The notes: generated by a model from the sequence alone, not told the origin. DNA of 64,000 bases from Batkoa obscura (GCA_030770535.1 JASVEC010000014.1:868001-932000), one strand, 5' to 3'. Counted from the stretch's first letter, positions 24,138-36,524 are shown. Numbers and translations are program-made.

Positions 24138-24685
24138 ACAACTGTCAGATTTAATTCTTTGAAAATAAATATTTATAAGGTATATTATAACATTATAGAT
24201 ATTAATGTCTTCTTAACAATCGTGTTATTAAATTTAACAGCCGACATTTTCTTAAACAAAAAATTAAGATGTTGGTTTAAAGCCACTTTATAAAATAAAT
24301 AACCCTGATATAATATTATAAGATAATATAATATTTTAATAAAGGACACATTAATAACAAAACTTTAAAATCAAACTTACTCCCACTAATAATAATTTTA
24401 AATTGATTAAACTATTTATGTTCCAAAATTATTGTCCTTTTTTAATTTTTCCTTTTTGATTTAATTTTTTAAACTAAAAAAGACATTGAATGAAAGTCTT
24501 CATTGTTACATATTTTAGTTTTTACTAGCTTTTTCTTTCCTTTTTACAAATTGGTCCTTTCTCTACCAGTAGCCGCATTTTAGCATTTTTAAATCATATT
24601 TCCTTTTCCTTTTATAACATTGACCACAAGCCTGGTAGATCCTTGCTAGATTTATTAGTATGGGTCATTTCACTTATTTTGAATT
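24138..24685 (-). pseudogene. Decayed Zn2Cys6 transcription factor (N-terminal third)
   Basis: Minus-strand frames match the intact factor at 25485-27119 in order: INLARIYQACGQCYKRKRKYD (versus RPACDQCFFKRVKCD), CNNEDFHSMSF (versus CNNKDFHSQSF), RTIILEHK ... FNQFK (versus DAIVLNHK ... INQLK), YKVALNQHLNFLFKKMSA (versus YKVVPNQCLNSYFDKMPA) and INIYFQRI (versus IALYFQRI). The frame shifts between these blocks and stops interrupt it. The third zinc-ligand Cys is Tyr and the cluster is followed by a stop. Similarity ends abruptly at the (AAAAT)n tract, so only about 35% of the gene remains. It lies downstream of the intact copy in the same orientation. Confidence 0.8.
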
Positions 24686-25484
24686 GTGTACTTCAAAAGT
24701 ATAATTCTAGGTTTGTAATGTCAAAAAACTAGAACTTGGTACAATTGACGATTTTGTTGAATATAATTCAAATTTAAACGTTAGGTTATCTCAAATTGAT
24801 AAAAGTAGTCATCCTTGTAATTAAATTTATCCTTTAAAAAGAGGGATGTTGAATTTAAAACTCTATTGTAATAAAATCCATTGTCTTTATTTAAAGAACA
24901 AAGATTATTGAGAATAGATTAATGTTGCTGTTAACTAAGTAATTAGATAAAACAGCTTACAGGTAGATGTCTTTTATATTTTTTAATTTAGAAATGATTT
25001 CTCTTAATATAAATTTAAGGCCTATATTCTCTTTCAGGTCTTTAAATTCATATTAAAATATTTGACTCTAGATTAAAAATAGATAAGATATTTAACTGTA
25101 AGCTGTTTTAGTATACTACGTTCTCATTTAATAAATTAAAGAGAACAAATATAAAAATATTGTACCGATTTGGGCAACGTTTCTAGTTTTAATAAGTTAA
25201 TATCTCACTAAAATACATTCTCTCCCAAGGTTGTTTACTGTTTCTTTTTACAATAATTCGAGTGATATTAAATAAAAATATCAATTCATATAAGTAAATA
25301 AATTTCAATGCTTAAGTTGTCCAAGTTGCAACATAATTATATTAGGAAATATTTATAAAGGCATCTAAATGTTTTATTTTTTTTATTTTTTTTTATTTTT
25401 TTATTTTTTTATCCAGTATATAAAATTGAGCATTTTATTAACAAAATATTGGAACAAAAAATAGTTTTCATATATATTATTTTA
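24686..25484. other. Intergenic region downstream of the Zn2Cys6 gene
   Basis: About 800 bp of AT-rich DNA with a T-rich tract (25375-25412) about 75-110 bp past the stop codon of the factor. No gene is visible. Confidence 0.5.
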
Positions 25485-27119
25485 TTACTTAGCGCTGAAC
25501 ATATATATTATCATATTAAAAAAAGACATTAAGTTTGTATAACGATTTCTAGCTAGTTTATCAAATTGGCCTAACACTTGTTTAAGTAAAGCATCACCAT
25601 TGTGTAACCACTTAGAATAAGTGTAGGTAGCATGGATGATAAGTAAAAAGGCAAAGAATCGAATTGAAGAAAAGTATTCTGGACTTAACTTAGAGTTATA
25701 AGCAATTAATTCTTTAATATTAGTTTCCAAAAGACGAGGGTCCTTTGGTACTTTTCTTGTTGGATCAATACTAAACAAACTTCCTTTATTGCTATAGGAT
25801 ATTGCACATTTAACATCATATAAAAATAGCCAACTGGAATAATACATTATTTTAATATGATTTATGTTTGCATCAATAATATCTTCTAATACCCTGCTTG
25901 AAATCATTTTTTTAATGACTTCTAATCTACTTAATACTGTTTGAGTAGTAGAATCTAATAAAATTTCTAATAAACGATTGATTTCAATTACTTTCGCATT
26001 GGTTAAATTTAGCGCATTGATATGCACTAAAGTATCAAAATGATGTTTATAAAATAAACCACATTTATAGTAATAGTTAGAAGATGTTAGCATTATTAAC
26101 TCAGTTATTGTTTCGATTGTTTCATTCTTTTTTAATTTCGGGATTGCCTTCTCTTTTTTCCATAAATTGTGTGTCTCAAATAATAAGTTAGAGTAAGGGT
26201 CATCAATAGAAAGTAAGTATACAACTGCTGAATAACATAACTTTTTTTCACTATCGTTTCTATAGTTTTGATGTAAGCCCAATAATATGCAGTAACTATT
26301 CAAGTTGGAAAAGTAGTAAGATGGTAGTGCTGAGCTACTTCCTTTCAATCCATTTAACAATACAACCATTGATTGTATATTACTTAAATTAATCTTTACT
26401 CTACTAGGGAGGAAATGCTTTAATAATTTACCTTTCAAAAATACTTTTAACTCTAATAAATTATCATCATCGATTTGAGTTGAAGCGACCAGCATCATCG
26501 AATAAATCAATACGTCATCTCTTCTCTTACTTTTGAATTGGCTATAAGTAAATAGTGGTAACAGTATATTGATCCTTTGAAAATAAAGAGCTATCAACTG
26601 TGACATAGTATTGTAAATATTTGTATCCTTTTTCATAACAGCAGACTCTAACGCATTTGCTGGCATTTTATCAAAATATGAATTGAGACACTGATTTGGG
26701 ACTACTTTGTAAACTGAATAAATTTGGTTTAACATTATACGCGAATGAAACATTTTAACAGGAAACATCGACACAATAGAAGCACTAGAATTAAATCGAT
26801 TCCCACCCACAGAGAATTTCAATTGATTAATATATTTGTGGTTTAGAACTATAGCATCTTTCTTCTTCCCTTCTTTTTTCAATCTATTATCTTCATTATG
26901 TTTATTTGATTGAAATATTACAAAGGATTGCGAATGGAAATCTTTATTATTACACATTACTGGTTTTCGTTTGCTTTTTCGAAGTCTTGTACAAGCTTTT
27001 CCTCTTTCTATACAGCTACTACAAGTGGGAATTGACAAATCGCATTTTACTCTCTTGAAGAAACATTGGTCACATGCTGGTCTAATTCTGAAATGATTTA
27101 TAGATATAGACTCACTCAT
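25485..27119 (-). CDS. Zn2Cys6 fungal-type transcription factor
   Basis: Intronless, 544 aa. A Gal4-type zinc cluster sits at the N-terminus: Cys16, Cys19, Cys26, Cys33, Cys36, Cys43 (C-x2-C-x6-C-x6-C-x2-C-x6-C), followed by a basic linker (RLRKSKRK). The rest is a helical fungal transcription-factor middle region (for example CILLGLHQNY, CYSAVVYLLSIDDPY, and PEYFSSIRFFAFLLI near the C-terminus). It probably binds DNA and activates genes; the targets are unknown. It is the only intact member of a tandem set, with decayed copies at 24138-24685 and 28100-29473 in the same orientation. The pair of relics suggests local duplication with loss of function of the extra copies. Confidence 0.93.
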   Translation of the reverse strand: MSESISINHFRIRPACDQCFFKRVKCDLSIPTCSSCIERGKACTRLRKSKRKPVMCNNKDFHSQSFVIFQSNKHNEDNRLKKEGKKKDAIVLNHKYINQLKFSVGGNRFNSSASIVSMFPVKMFHSRIMLNQIYSVYKVVPNQCLNSYFDKMPANALESAVMKKDTNIYNTMSQLIALYFQRINILLPLFTYSQFKSKRRDDVLIYSMMLVASTQIDDDNLLELKVFLKGKLLKHFLPSRVKINLSNIQSMVVLLNGLKGSSSALPSYYFSNLNSYCILLGLHQNYRNDSEKKLCYSAVVYLLSIDDPYSNLLFETHNLWKKEKAIPKLKKNETIETITELIMLTSSNYYYKCGLFYKHHFDTLVHINALNLTNAKVIEINRLLEILLDSTTQTVLSRLEVIKKMISSRVLEDIIDANINHIKIMYYSSWLFLYDVKCAISYSNKGSLFSIDPTRKVPKDPRLLETNIKELIAYNSKLSPEYFSSIRFFAFLLIIHATYTYSKWLHNGDALLKQVLGQFDKLARNRYTNLMSFFNMIIYMFSAK

Positions 27120-28099
27120 CTTTCAGCATAAGTACTCAAAGGATATAAATGAAGTATTAATTTGTCGTAGTAAAGTTTCTATAATAAGGACTGTATTAAT
27201 CTAGTTAAACCTGAATTCAAAAGTTAATTACTCTTGTTTAACTATAGCAAATCGCATAGCTATTATAAAACGGGGGGCATTTAAAGTAATGTGAAATGAT
27301 TAACAATTGTCACGCTTTAGTTAACTAAATTGAGTGATGTTAAAATTTGAACCAATCAGTCGATCCTAAAAGTTGATTTTTCAAGAAGATGTACAAAGAT
27401 AAAGAATAAGCAGGAATTTATGCATAAAATCAAAAAGGAAAGGCAAGAAGCAAATGTGACTAACAATCCCATATAAATATTTCAAATTTTAAAAACTTGT
27501 GAATTAAACAACTTTTAGAAACAAATAACAATGACTAATAAAAAAAACAATTGAAGTGAGTTTAGGTTAAAATAACACACTATTCATTATACTACTAACT
27601 TTTGAAGCAAATGCGTAGGTAGGCTTTGCTATAAATTAAATATATAGGGATGCCTTTTTTATTTCAGTGACAAATAAGGCTTTTGAAATCTTATACTATA
27701 CAAGAATTGGACAAAATATTGAAGCCAAAGGAGACACTTCATATATATTCCTATCTTTTACTACAAATAAAATTTTAACTTTGATCCTTTTAATTAATAC
27801 AATGGTTAGATTTAGCCAAATGTGTAGAGATCAATCATGTATATAGACAAGTGTAAATTGCTGTATTTACAAGAAAAATTAAAACTATAAAAAGTTTATT
27901 TGATATTGACTATCTGTGTTAAAAAAACTAATGAACGATAACAACGTCATATGGTGACCTTTGGCAAAGCCAATAAATTGATATATCACTTGATTAGTTA
28001 AAGCGCTCCCACTATCTATCTACTTGAAATAAATATATATGATATGTACAAGTTATAAGGATGCAAAGGATTTAAAGGGAAAAGACCACAACTTTAAAT
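27120..28099. other. Intergenic region upstream of the Zn2Cys6 gene
   Basis: About 980 bp, AT-rich. It includes one worn MITE at 27644-27749 and must contain the promoter of the factor gene. I see no distinct operator motif. Confidence 0.5.
27644..27749 (-). mobile_element. Worn MITE copy
   Basis: Left TATAGGGATGCCTTTTTT and right ATTGAAGCCAAAGGAGACAC are recognisable, while the middle is heavily mutated. Assignment is by ends and spacing only. Confidence 0.45.
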
Positions 28100-29473
28100 T
28101 ACAAATGTGCTTAACTAATTGTTATATATTAGCTTCCAAAAGCTCAATATCTTCTGGCCTTTTATTCACTAAATGAATACAAAATAAACCTTCATTATAG
28201 ATAATAGTCCCCATTTAATATCAAATAAAAAATCTAGCTTGAATGATAAATAATCTTAACATAATTAATAAGTACATCAATAGCTTCGAGTAATCCTTTA
28301 ATTAAAAGGAATTGTTTGATAGATTCTAATTTACTTATTGGATTTTCAGTAATCAAGCTCCATAAGTTTATTATCAAACAATCGACTTTGGTTGCTTTTG
28401 CATCACCCATATTTAACATATTAATATGTACCATAAAATATAAAAGGTGCTTATAAAACAAACTACATTTATAACAATAAGTAGAATATGCTAAAAACCT
28501 TATTGTGTTATTGTTTCTATAGCTTCATCCATATTTAACATCAGTGTCACAGTATGTTTTTTCCATAAACTATGGGTATCAAATAACAAAGTAAAATAAG
28601 GGTCATCAAGGCAAAGTAAATATATAACTGCTGAATAGTATAATTTCCTTTCAATGCTACCCTTATGGTTTAAGTATAAACCTAGTAGTATATAATAATT
28701 ATCAGCATTCAAAAATTAGTAGGATGGTAGTGCCAAGCTACATCCATTTAGTATATTTGATAATATGGCCCTCAACTGGACGTTACCTAAGTTGATCTTT
28801 AATCAATCTCATTGGAAATAAGTTAATATTAAAAGTACTTCTAATTTTGAAAAACTATCATTATCATTTATCTGTGTTAAAGCTACTATCATCACGAAAC
28901 AAATCAATGTACTTTGCCCTTTTATATTTATAAATTAATTATAAATGATGTAAATAATATATTGGTTCTTTGAAAATAGAGAGTTGTAAGTTGCGGCACA
29001 ATATGATAAATATTTATGCTTCTTTTTACAACTGCAGATTCTAACTCAATATATAGCAGTTTATTAGAAAATATTTTAGAGCATTTATTTAATGCAAATT
29101 TATATAATACATAACTATGGCCTAACACAAAAAGCAATATAATATTTAATAAACACAGTCATAGTAGAGGCATCGAATTCAAACCGATTTTTACACATGA
29201 AATTTTGATGCCCTAAAATATTTACAGTTGAAAATAATAGCGCTCTCTATCTTCCCTTTTTCTGTTTTAAATGGCTAAAATAATAAAAAGTATTGTGAGT
29301 GGAAATTTTCATTATTACATGTCTTTGGCTTTTAACTGGGTCTTTAATCCCTTATACAACTATTTCATTTTTTATAGCTAACCCAAGTACTAAATTGTGT
29401 TTTCTTTTATTCATATAATATTGGCACTACGCTGGTTTAATCCTAGATTAATTGATTATAATGACTTATTCAT
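28100..29473 (-). pseudogene. Decayed Zn2Cys6 transcription factor paralogue
   Basis: Pieces in consecutive order match the intact factor: a start MNKSL corresponding to MSESI, RIKPA at the zinc cluster with the Cys ligands lost to stops and substitutions, SYVLYKFALNKCSK (versus IYSVYKVVPNQCLN), LYFQRTNIL, YYILLGLYLNHKG, LYYSAVIYLLCLDDPY (versus LCYSAVVYLLSIDDPY), FYKHLLYFMVHINMLN (versus FYKHHFDTLVHINALN) and RPEDIELLEANI (versus KDPRLLETNI). Several stops and frameshifts separate them, and the last roughly 60 codons are not recognisable. It is the upstream tandem neighbour of the intact gene and clearly non-functional. Confidence 0.88.
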
Positions 29474-30092
29474 TTTTAATAAAAGCACTCAAAAGCCATA
29501 GACAGAGCACTATGTTTTTGTATAGTGGAAAATTAGGTAAAAGCTTAAATTTAGGTTAAAAAGTGAATCATTTTAATTTAATCAACTGCTATTATTTTAA
29601 AAATAAGCACTTGTATTTAAAATATTTTTAGTAATTGATATACATAGACTTATTATATTAATAAAAATAAAAGCTTAAAGGAATCTAATTTATATTTGAA
29701 AGCAATTTATAAAATTTATAAAATACAATTTTAAATTAAGTTTAATATTACTTTAAAAATGATTTGATAAATAAATAATAAAATCCTTTGATATAGTCAA
29801 AGTGTTTATTTTATCAACTATAAAAAAGTACATATAATTTTTTAAGATAAATATCAATATTTTATTAAGATACTATTGCTAAAAAAAAATCAAAAGCTGG
29901 TAAAAAAAACTTCATATTTATTTAATAAAAAAAACATTAATAATTACTTATAATATAAATACTAAAAAATTTAAAAATACTTTTGAAAGCCTCATAATCT
30001 TATGTTTTTTTCATTTTTAAATAATTTTGAATTTTTCATATATCATTTTTATATTATTGATTAACATTACTGCTTTATTAAAATTTTTATTT

Positions 30093-30196
30093 TATGGGAG
30101 TGTTTTTTTTGATTTCATTGTTTTTTCTATTTTTTAAACGTTATTTAAGTGGAAAATTTGTTAGTAAAATTCTTAAACACAAAAAAACAGCCCCAA
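30093..30196 (+). mobile_element. MITE copy, full length
   Basis: Left TTATGGGAGTGTTTTTTTTG, core AACGTTATTTAAGTGG, right end AAACAGCCCCAAT with the terminal TA lost. Confidence 0.8.
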
Positions 30197-30528
30197 TTTT
30201 GAAAATGGTGTAAAAATTCCCAAGCATAAGTTTTAGTTAATAATTTTTGCTCAATATTTTTGTTAATTTATAACCATATTAATATTCATTTTAATTAAAA
30301 ATATCATGTTTAAGCTCTTAGTTATTTTTACCTTATTAAATCAGCGAAGGCAGAATACCTCCGTCTTCAAAATAGTAGCGCTCATTATGTTTTTGTTACA
30401 CTTTAATAAGTAGTTAACTATGAAATGAATAGAATTAATTATTCCAAGGAAAATATTATGGAAAGCTTTATCTTTATTATAAAATTAAACAATTCAATAA
30501 ATGATAGTACTCTTAATTAAAATGTTAT

Positions 30529-30789
30529 TTAAGCTATATGATTATCATCAATAAATATAATCATATAACTTTCTATTATTTCCTTCCACTCTGCCAGTTT
30601 TAAGCCCCGATTTAGCTTTCCTATATCTCCTGTTTTTTGGATAAATAACGGAATATTTGCCTTAAGATTTAGCAAAAGTTGCATAACTCTAAACACAATA
30701 GTGTAAAATGCTTCCGACTTTTTCCGACAAAAATTTTTGACAGCTCTTTTAAGCGGAAAAATGCTCCACTTGTAAAAATAATAGTACAC
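30529..30789 (-). CDS. Unrecognised 86-aa ORF
   Basis: Open from Met to stop, with the segment LKLAEWKEIIESYMIIFIDD looking protein-like rather than random. No domain is recognised. Downstream on the same strand (to about 30340) another frame is open for roughly 40 codons. It may be a fragment of a decayed gene or a chance frame. Confidence 0.2.
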   Translation of the reverse strand: MYYYFYKWSIFPLKRAVKNFCRKKSEAFYTIVFRVMQLLLNLKANIPLFIQKTGDIGKLNRGLKLAEWKEIIESYMIIFIDDNHIA

Positions 30790-32457
30790 CTATTTGTTTT
30801 TATTTATTTTTACATTTTTGTAAATTATAATATCTATTTATTGGTTTTGAATAAACAAGAGCATGAAAATATTTAATATAAAATTTGTTATTTCATATTT
30901 TGAGCATTGTTTTACTGATCATTGGTATAAGAAGTTGATTTCTATGATCATGGGTGATTATATAATCATATAGCCTAATGTTAATCATTAATAACAGATT
31001 TTTGAAACAACTATTTTTAATATATTGTAAATATCATTATAACTATGCATAAAATTTAGGACAATAACTAAAAGATAATATTAGATTATAATATTAAATA
31101 GCTTCATATCAGTTTATTTAAAATTAGACTCTGTAAATAGATTAAAACTACTGAGTTTAAATCTTCTCAGTTTGATTAAAGAGGACTTGTATTTATTCAA
31201 CCATTCTTTTATAGCATCTTTAGCTAATAAATTAACAATAGAATTTTAGCTTTTTTAAGGTATAAGATATGGTAAACCAAATTAAATAAATGACTTTGTA
31301 ACCTTTTTTATTAATATTTTAAATATATAAAATACCTGTTTACCCTAATTTATTAAAATGTTATAAAACTACTAGTCAATAAATAAAGTTTATTTCATTC
31401 GTATTTTAGTAAGAAATTTAAATTTTTTAAAATATAATATATAATATCTAGTTTAACTAAGAGCTATTTTCATTATGATTTATTTTTTAGGCTAATTATT
31501 TCTATTTCTATTGTTGTATTCTATTATATAATATAAATTATTATATTAATTTGATAATAAAACTTTAATAGATCGAAAATCCTTACTCAGCTTTAATTAT
31601 GGTTAATTATATACTTTTAAATACTGACTGTGAATTATAATTATTTCATTGATACAGCTTTTATCTATAACTACTATTTTAAATAAATAATAACTTCTTT
31701 AATCACTTTATAAGTATAATTTGACATAGTAAAATGAAAACTTGATAGCATACCATGCGAAATTAAGAAGAAAGAATCATCCTTAATGAAAATGCTATCC
31801 TGTTTATACTATTCTTATTAAATTGTGATAATAACTGCAGAAAAGTTAACTGTCATCTAGGAGGAAGCTTTTCAAATTATTAATAAAATTTTTATCAGAT
31901 ATGTATAATGATTCTAAATTGTTGATTGAGCCCTCACCAAAATATTAAGATAAAAAGGGTTACGAAAAATTTATGCTAAATCTAAGAACATTCGAATTAT
32001 CGATTTCCCCTCAACTTTACAAAATAGTCGGATGAGATTATCCTGGGTTAAACACCAAATATAAAAAATTCGGTTAAAATTTCCAACTACTAATTTAAAG
32101 CAAAACATGATTTAATACCAAACACGACAGCGTTTTTAATTTTATTTTATTTTTAACCTAAAAACAAATTTATTAATGAATGTATCTAAATTACATCATA
32201 CAATTATAAGGTTTTAAAGGGTATAAAAGATCAAAAAACATCTTCACCATTGTTATAAAAAATACAAATATTCTATCACATTTTAAAGGCTTATTTCTTT
32301 AAACTTCGATAGATTTCAAACCCCAATATTAAGCAGCCAATCAATTCCCCCCAACATTTTATATTTAGCTAATTTACCTACTAAATATATACATTTAATT
32401 TAATTGGTCAAAGCAATAATTAATCTGATTTCAGTTTATAAAGGAAGCAAATAACCT

Positions 32458-34620
32458 ATGGAAACTTTTAATTCTTCAATCTCAACTTCTTTTATGGAAA
32501 CAACAACATCTTCGTGGTTTTTTAATTTATCAATGGAGACTTATATAATATCTGGTATCGTTGCACTCTGTGGTTTATATCTCTTAAGAGATTATATTAT
32601 ACCCTCTAATAAACCTGTTGAAACAAAGGCAGAGATCAATGTAAAGCCAAAGGCTACTCGCAATTTTATTGAAAAAATGCAACAAACCCAAAGCAACATT
32701 ATCATCTTTTTTGGTTCTCAAACTGGTACTGCTGAAGACTTTGCTAATCGTTTAGCTAAAGAAGGAAAGCAACGTTTTGGATTATCGTGCCTTGTTTGTG
32801 ATATTGAATGTTATGATATGGATTTATTAGATACTCTCCCTGACGATTTTTATGCCATCTTTTTAATGGCAACTTATGGTGAAGGTGAACCTACTGATAA
32901 TGCAAATGAATTCTATCATATGTTACAAGATGAACAAGATGTGACTCTTTCACAAAGTACTTATTCTGCTGATGATAAACCTTTAGAAAAATTACGCTAT
33001 TCTTTCTTTGGTCTTGGTAACCGTACTTATGAACATTTCAACCTTGTAGCTAAAAACTTGGATGCTTCATTTACTAAATTTGGTGGTAAACGTTTTGGTG
33101 AGTTAGGTCTTGGCGATGATGACGGAAGTCTTGAGGATGATTTTATCTCTTGGAAAGAAGCAACTTGGAAAAGTATTTGTGGTGAACTTAATGTTGACTT
33201 TGTAGATTCCTCTTCTCAAATTACTTATTCTAATTTGAAAATTACTGAAGCTTCTGATGTTGACTCTAATCTAGTACATAATGGCGAACTTCACGATAAA
33301 TGTATTAAAAGCTTGGGAGGTAAGACTACTTACGATGCTAAACATCCTTATTGTTCCCCAGTCAAAATTACCCGTCAACTATATACTGGAGATCGTAAAT
33401 GCGTTCATCTTGAAGTCGACCTTGGAGATTCTGGTATTAAATATGAAACTGGTGATCATATTGGACTATGGCCCACCAACCCTGAATCGGAAGTTCAATT
33501 GTTTGCTCGTGCTTTTGGTCTTTCTGAAAAAATGGATACTGTTATTTCAATTGAAAGTATTGATGGTAACAACAATAAGAAATTATTTGCCAGCCCAACC
33601 ACTTATTCATCTCTCCTCCGCTTTTATGTTGATATCTGCTCTGCTCCTTCTCGTCAATTTCTTGGACAACTGGTACCTTATATCAAATCTAAAGAGGCCA
33701 AAGAATGGATTTCGAAGATTGCTGACGACTCTGCTCTATATTCTAATGAAATTCTTAATACTCGTACAACTATGGCAGAAATTTGCCTCAAAGTCCAAGA
33801 AATGGAAAAAGATGTTGAATTATCCAGTCGCTCAACTATCCCATTAAACCTTACTCTCGAAAACCTTGGCCGTGTTTCTCCTCGTTACTACAGCATTAGT
33901 TCCAGCAATATTGTTCATGCTAATACTGTCCATGTTACCGCTTCTGTACTTGAATTCTCTCCTGAATCTGATTCTAAACGTAAAGTTAAAGGCCTTTTCA
34001 CTAACTTCCTTTTATCTGCCCATGAATTACTTACTTGTCCACATGAAGGCCCAAGTCCATATTTATTCAATGCTTCTAAGAAAGAAGATGGTACCTTAAA
34101 AGTAGTATTACCAATGCATATTCGTAAATCCAATTTCCGCCTTCCACGTAATCCAGAAGTGCCAGTTGTTATGATTGGTCCTGGTACTGGTGTAGCCCCA
34201 TTCCGTGCCTTTGTTCAAGAACGTTCTGCACAAGCAAAGAGTGGTAAAAATGTCGGACCAACTATGCTATTCTTTGGTTGTCGTCGTTGTGATGAAGATT
34301 TTATGTATGCTGAAGAATGGAAAGAGTTATTTGAACCATTGAAAGATAGTGAGATGTTAACTGCCTTTTCACGTCAAGGAGACAAGAAAGTCTATGTACA
34401 ACATTTAATCAGAGAACAAAAAGAGAAAGTATGGGACCTTATTGATAGACAAAAGGGATCCATCTACGTCTGTGGTGATGCTAAATATATGGCTAAAGAC
34501 GTCAATCAATGCTTTGTTGATATGGCTAAAGATTTGGGTGGTATGAGTGAAGAGCATGCCATTGCCTATGTAAAGAAACTTCGTTCTCAATCTAGGTACC
34601 AAGAAGATGTTTGGGCCTAA
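32458..34620 (+). CDS. NCP1: NADPH-cytochrome P450 reductase
   Basis: Intronless, 720 aa. An N-terminal membrane anchor spans about residues 27-48 (METYIISGIVALCGLYLL). The FMN-binding flavodoxin domain has GSQTGTAEDFANR (from residue 86) and ATYGEGEPTDNA; the FAD domain has the RYYSISSS motif (about 476-483); the NADPH-binding part has GPGTGVAPFRAF (from about 574), GCRRCDEDFMY and the C-terminal aromatic Trp719. The enzyme passes electrons from NADPH through FAD and FMN to ER cytochromes P450 and to squalene monooxygenase, so it serves sterol synthesis and detoxification. Codon use is richer in C-ending codons than in neighbours such as VPS39, which fits high expression. Length and motif order are typical (about 690-720 aa). 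Confidence 0.97.
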   Translation: METFNSSISTSFMETTTSSWFFNLSMETYIISGIVALCGLYLLRDYIIPSNKPVETKAEINVKPKATRNFIEKMQQTQSNIIIFFGSQTGTAEDFANRLAKEGKQRFGLSCLVCDIECYDMDLLDTLPDDFYAIFLMATYGEGEPTDNANEFYHMLQDEQDVTLSQSTYSADDKPLEKLRYSFFGLGNRTYEHFNLVAKNLDASFTKFGGKRFGELGLGDDDGSLEDDFISWKEATWKSICGELNVDFVDSSSQITYSNLKITEASDVDSNLVHNGELHDKCIKSLGGKTTYDAKHPYCSPVKITRQLYTGDRKCVHLEVDLGDSGIKYETGDHIGLWPTNPESEVQLFARAFGLSEKMDTVISIESIDGNNNKKLFASPTTYSSLLRFYVDICSAPSRQFLGQLVPYIKSKEAKEWISKIADDSALYSNEILNTRTTMAEICLKVQEMEKDVELSSRSTIPLNLTLENLGRVSPRYYSISSSNIVHANTVHVTASVLEFSPESDSKRKVKGLFTNFLLSAHELLTCPHEGPSPYLFNASKKEDGTLKVVLPMHIRKSNFRLPRNPEVPVVMIGPGTGVAPFRAFVQERSAQAKSGKNVGPTMLFFGCRRCDEDFMYAEEWKELFEPLKDSEMLTAFSRQGDKKVYVQHLIREQKEKVWDLIDRQKGSIYVCGDAKYMAKDVNQCFVDMAKDLGGMSEEHAIAYVKKLRSQSRYQEDVWA

Positions 34621-35601
34621 ACTGCGATTATATCTTGTCATTATTATTATTATTCCTTTTGTTCAAAGCCTTAGACTTTCTATAGTTTCATAGTTTTCAA
34701 ATTTATCTAAATAAAGTTTTTTAATGTAAAATTAAATTCAAATATTGTACTAATTTGGTAACTAAAAATAAGTTCAAAAAGAGCAAGTATTTTCTAAAAG
34801 GATCAAATAAGTGAATTTTGGATAAACTTGACCGCTTTTTTAGTAATGCAAAGTAATAAATTCACTATTTAAATCGGAAATCTTTTATCCGCGTTTAGCT
34901 AATTTTGATATTTGAATAAAATAATTTGAGTCTTAAACTTAATTACCCAGGTCTAATTTTATTGCGTGATGTTTAATGATTTAATTTAGTAATATTCTTG
35001 TTAAATTAAATCTGTCATCTTTTAACTATACAAAAAAATCGTTTGATATTAAAGCTTTCAGTTAATATTGTGAGGTATTGGCATATAATTAAAACTTTAT
35101 TTCATGATTTATAATACTCTTAAATTTAAATGACTGATATTGATATCTAAATATAACAGCATTGAATTTTTTATTTCTTTTCAATTTTTATTATTAATAA
35201 ATAAACTTAATAAATAAAAGTAATTTGACCAAAGATAATTTATTTAAAATTTCCTCAAAACAAAAACATTATAAGCTCTGATATATATTATATGTAGAAT
35301 AATATAAACTGATATTTAGTTTCTAATTAGGATGTAAAAGTATAATACAAAATATTTTATCAGTTTTAATTTTAATTTTTTTAAAGCCCACAGACCAATA
35401 GGTTTTGAGCTTTATTCAATTAAAAAGCAAATGTTGTTGTGTTTAGAAGAGCGAGGAATCGAGGAGTAAGTGACCTTCATAGTAGCACATTAGATATTCA
35501 CAATAAGACTTCACATCCCTTATTAATTTACCCGATTGACCTCATTTGAGAGGAGGGTGTATTTAAGGTGGAGGGAAGGGAAATGTTTAACTTATATTTA
35601 A

Positions 35602-35709
35602 TAGATGAGGATGTATTTTTGTGTTCAAGAATTTTACTAACAAATTTTCTGTTTAAATGCGCTTAAAAAATGGAAAAAATAACAAAGTCAAAAGAACACT
35701 TCCAGATAT
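35602..35709 (-). mobile_element. MITE copy, full length, worn ends
   Basis: Left TAGATGAGGATGTATTTTTG, interior AAGAATTTTACTAACAAA and ATGGAAAAAATAACAAAG, right end ACACTTCCAGATA. Confidence 0.78.
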
Positions 35710-36421
35710 TAACCTTAAAAGCAAATAGCTAGTTGAATTGTACAAAAATTAAAAAGCTAAATTCATATTTACCTGATCTTTAGTTAGATAAATAAAAATA
35801 GAATGGTTAAAGTTTTTATGTAACTGATTAGTACTTTTTTGGATAAGAGATAAAGTGTGAATGATTAGTAGGATACTCGGATTATTAATAATACTTTGTA
35901 AGTTTACCAGTTACTCCTGTTTACTGCTTTCTCAACAAATGCTATTTATTTATCTTAAACTTGAATAATAAAAGTGATAAATATCCCTTTTGTAGCTCTA
36001 ACCGTTTATTTGTACTAATTTTAAATGATAAATTTACGAGAAAAATAAATCACTTTATAGAAAGACTGAATAACTAGAAAAATCTATCAAAGCTAGAAAA
36101 CACTTCCTCTATAAGGATTCTATAGTACTATTCAATTTTGGGAATTATGTTTTTATTATCTTCGGTAATAATGTTAATAGTTACATTTTATGTCCAATAC
36201 TATAAATACATATATTCCAACTGGGCAAAAGTCTGTAATTAATAACTAATAGCTTTTGTTAGACATTGACACTATAAACTAAAAAAAGCAGTAGCAGAGT
36301 ACTGATCGGGGTTATAATATGTGAACAATGATATATTTTCATATCTTAGTAAGAAACCTCCCTTTTAAATAGTAAAAATGGATTGTTAAAATGCTAAATA
36401 GATTAAAAGTCAAGATATTAA

Positions 36422-36524
36422 AATATGGATTTTTTTTGGTTTTATCACTTTTTCCATTTTTAAGTGTTAATTTGAGTGGAAAAATTGTTGGTAGAATTGC
36501 CAAGTACAAAAATACATCTCCACA
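36422..36524 (+). mobile_element. MITE copy, full length, worn ends
   Basis: Left ATATGGATTTTTTTTGG, core AAGTGTTAATTTGAGTGG, right end ATACATCTCCACA. Confidence 0.75.

Larger units (their letters stand above)
29474..32457. other. AT-rich intergenic stretch with one MITE and weak relics
   Basis: About 3 kb. It contains a MITE at 30093-30196 and an unassigned ORF at 30529-30789. Around 31930-32080 there are coding-like plus-strand patches (for example KGYEKFMLNLRTFELSIS) interrupted by stops that I cannot name. The last 100 bp is the promoter region of the P450 reductase gene. Confidence 0.5.

Noticed and set aside
33281-34133. Long overlapping frames inside the P450 reductase gene (188, 77 and 72 codons)
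   Set aside because: They lie in other frames of a gene with all family motifs and show no domain of their own.
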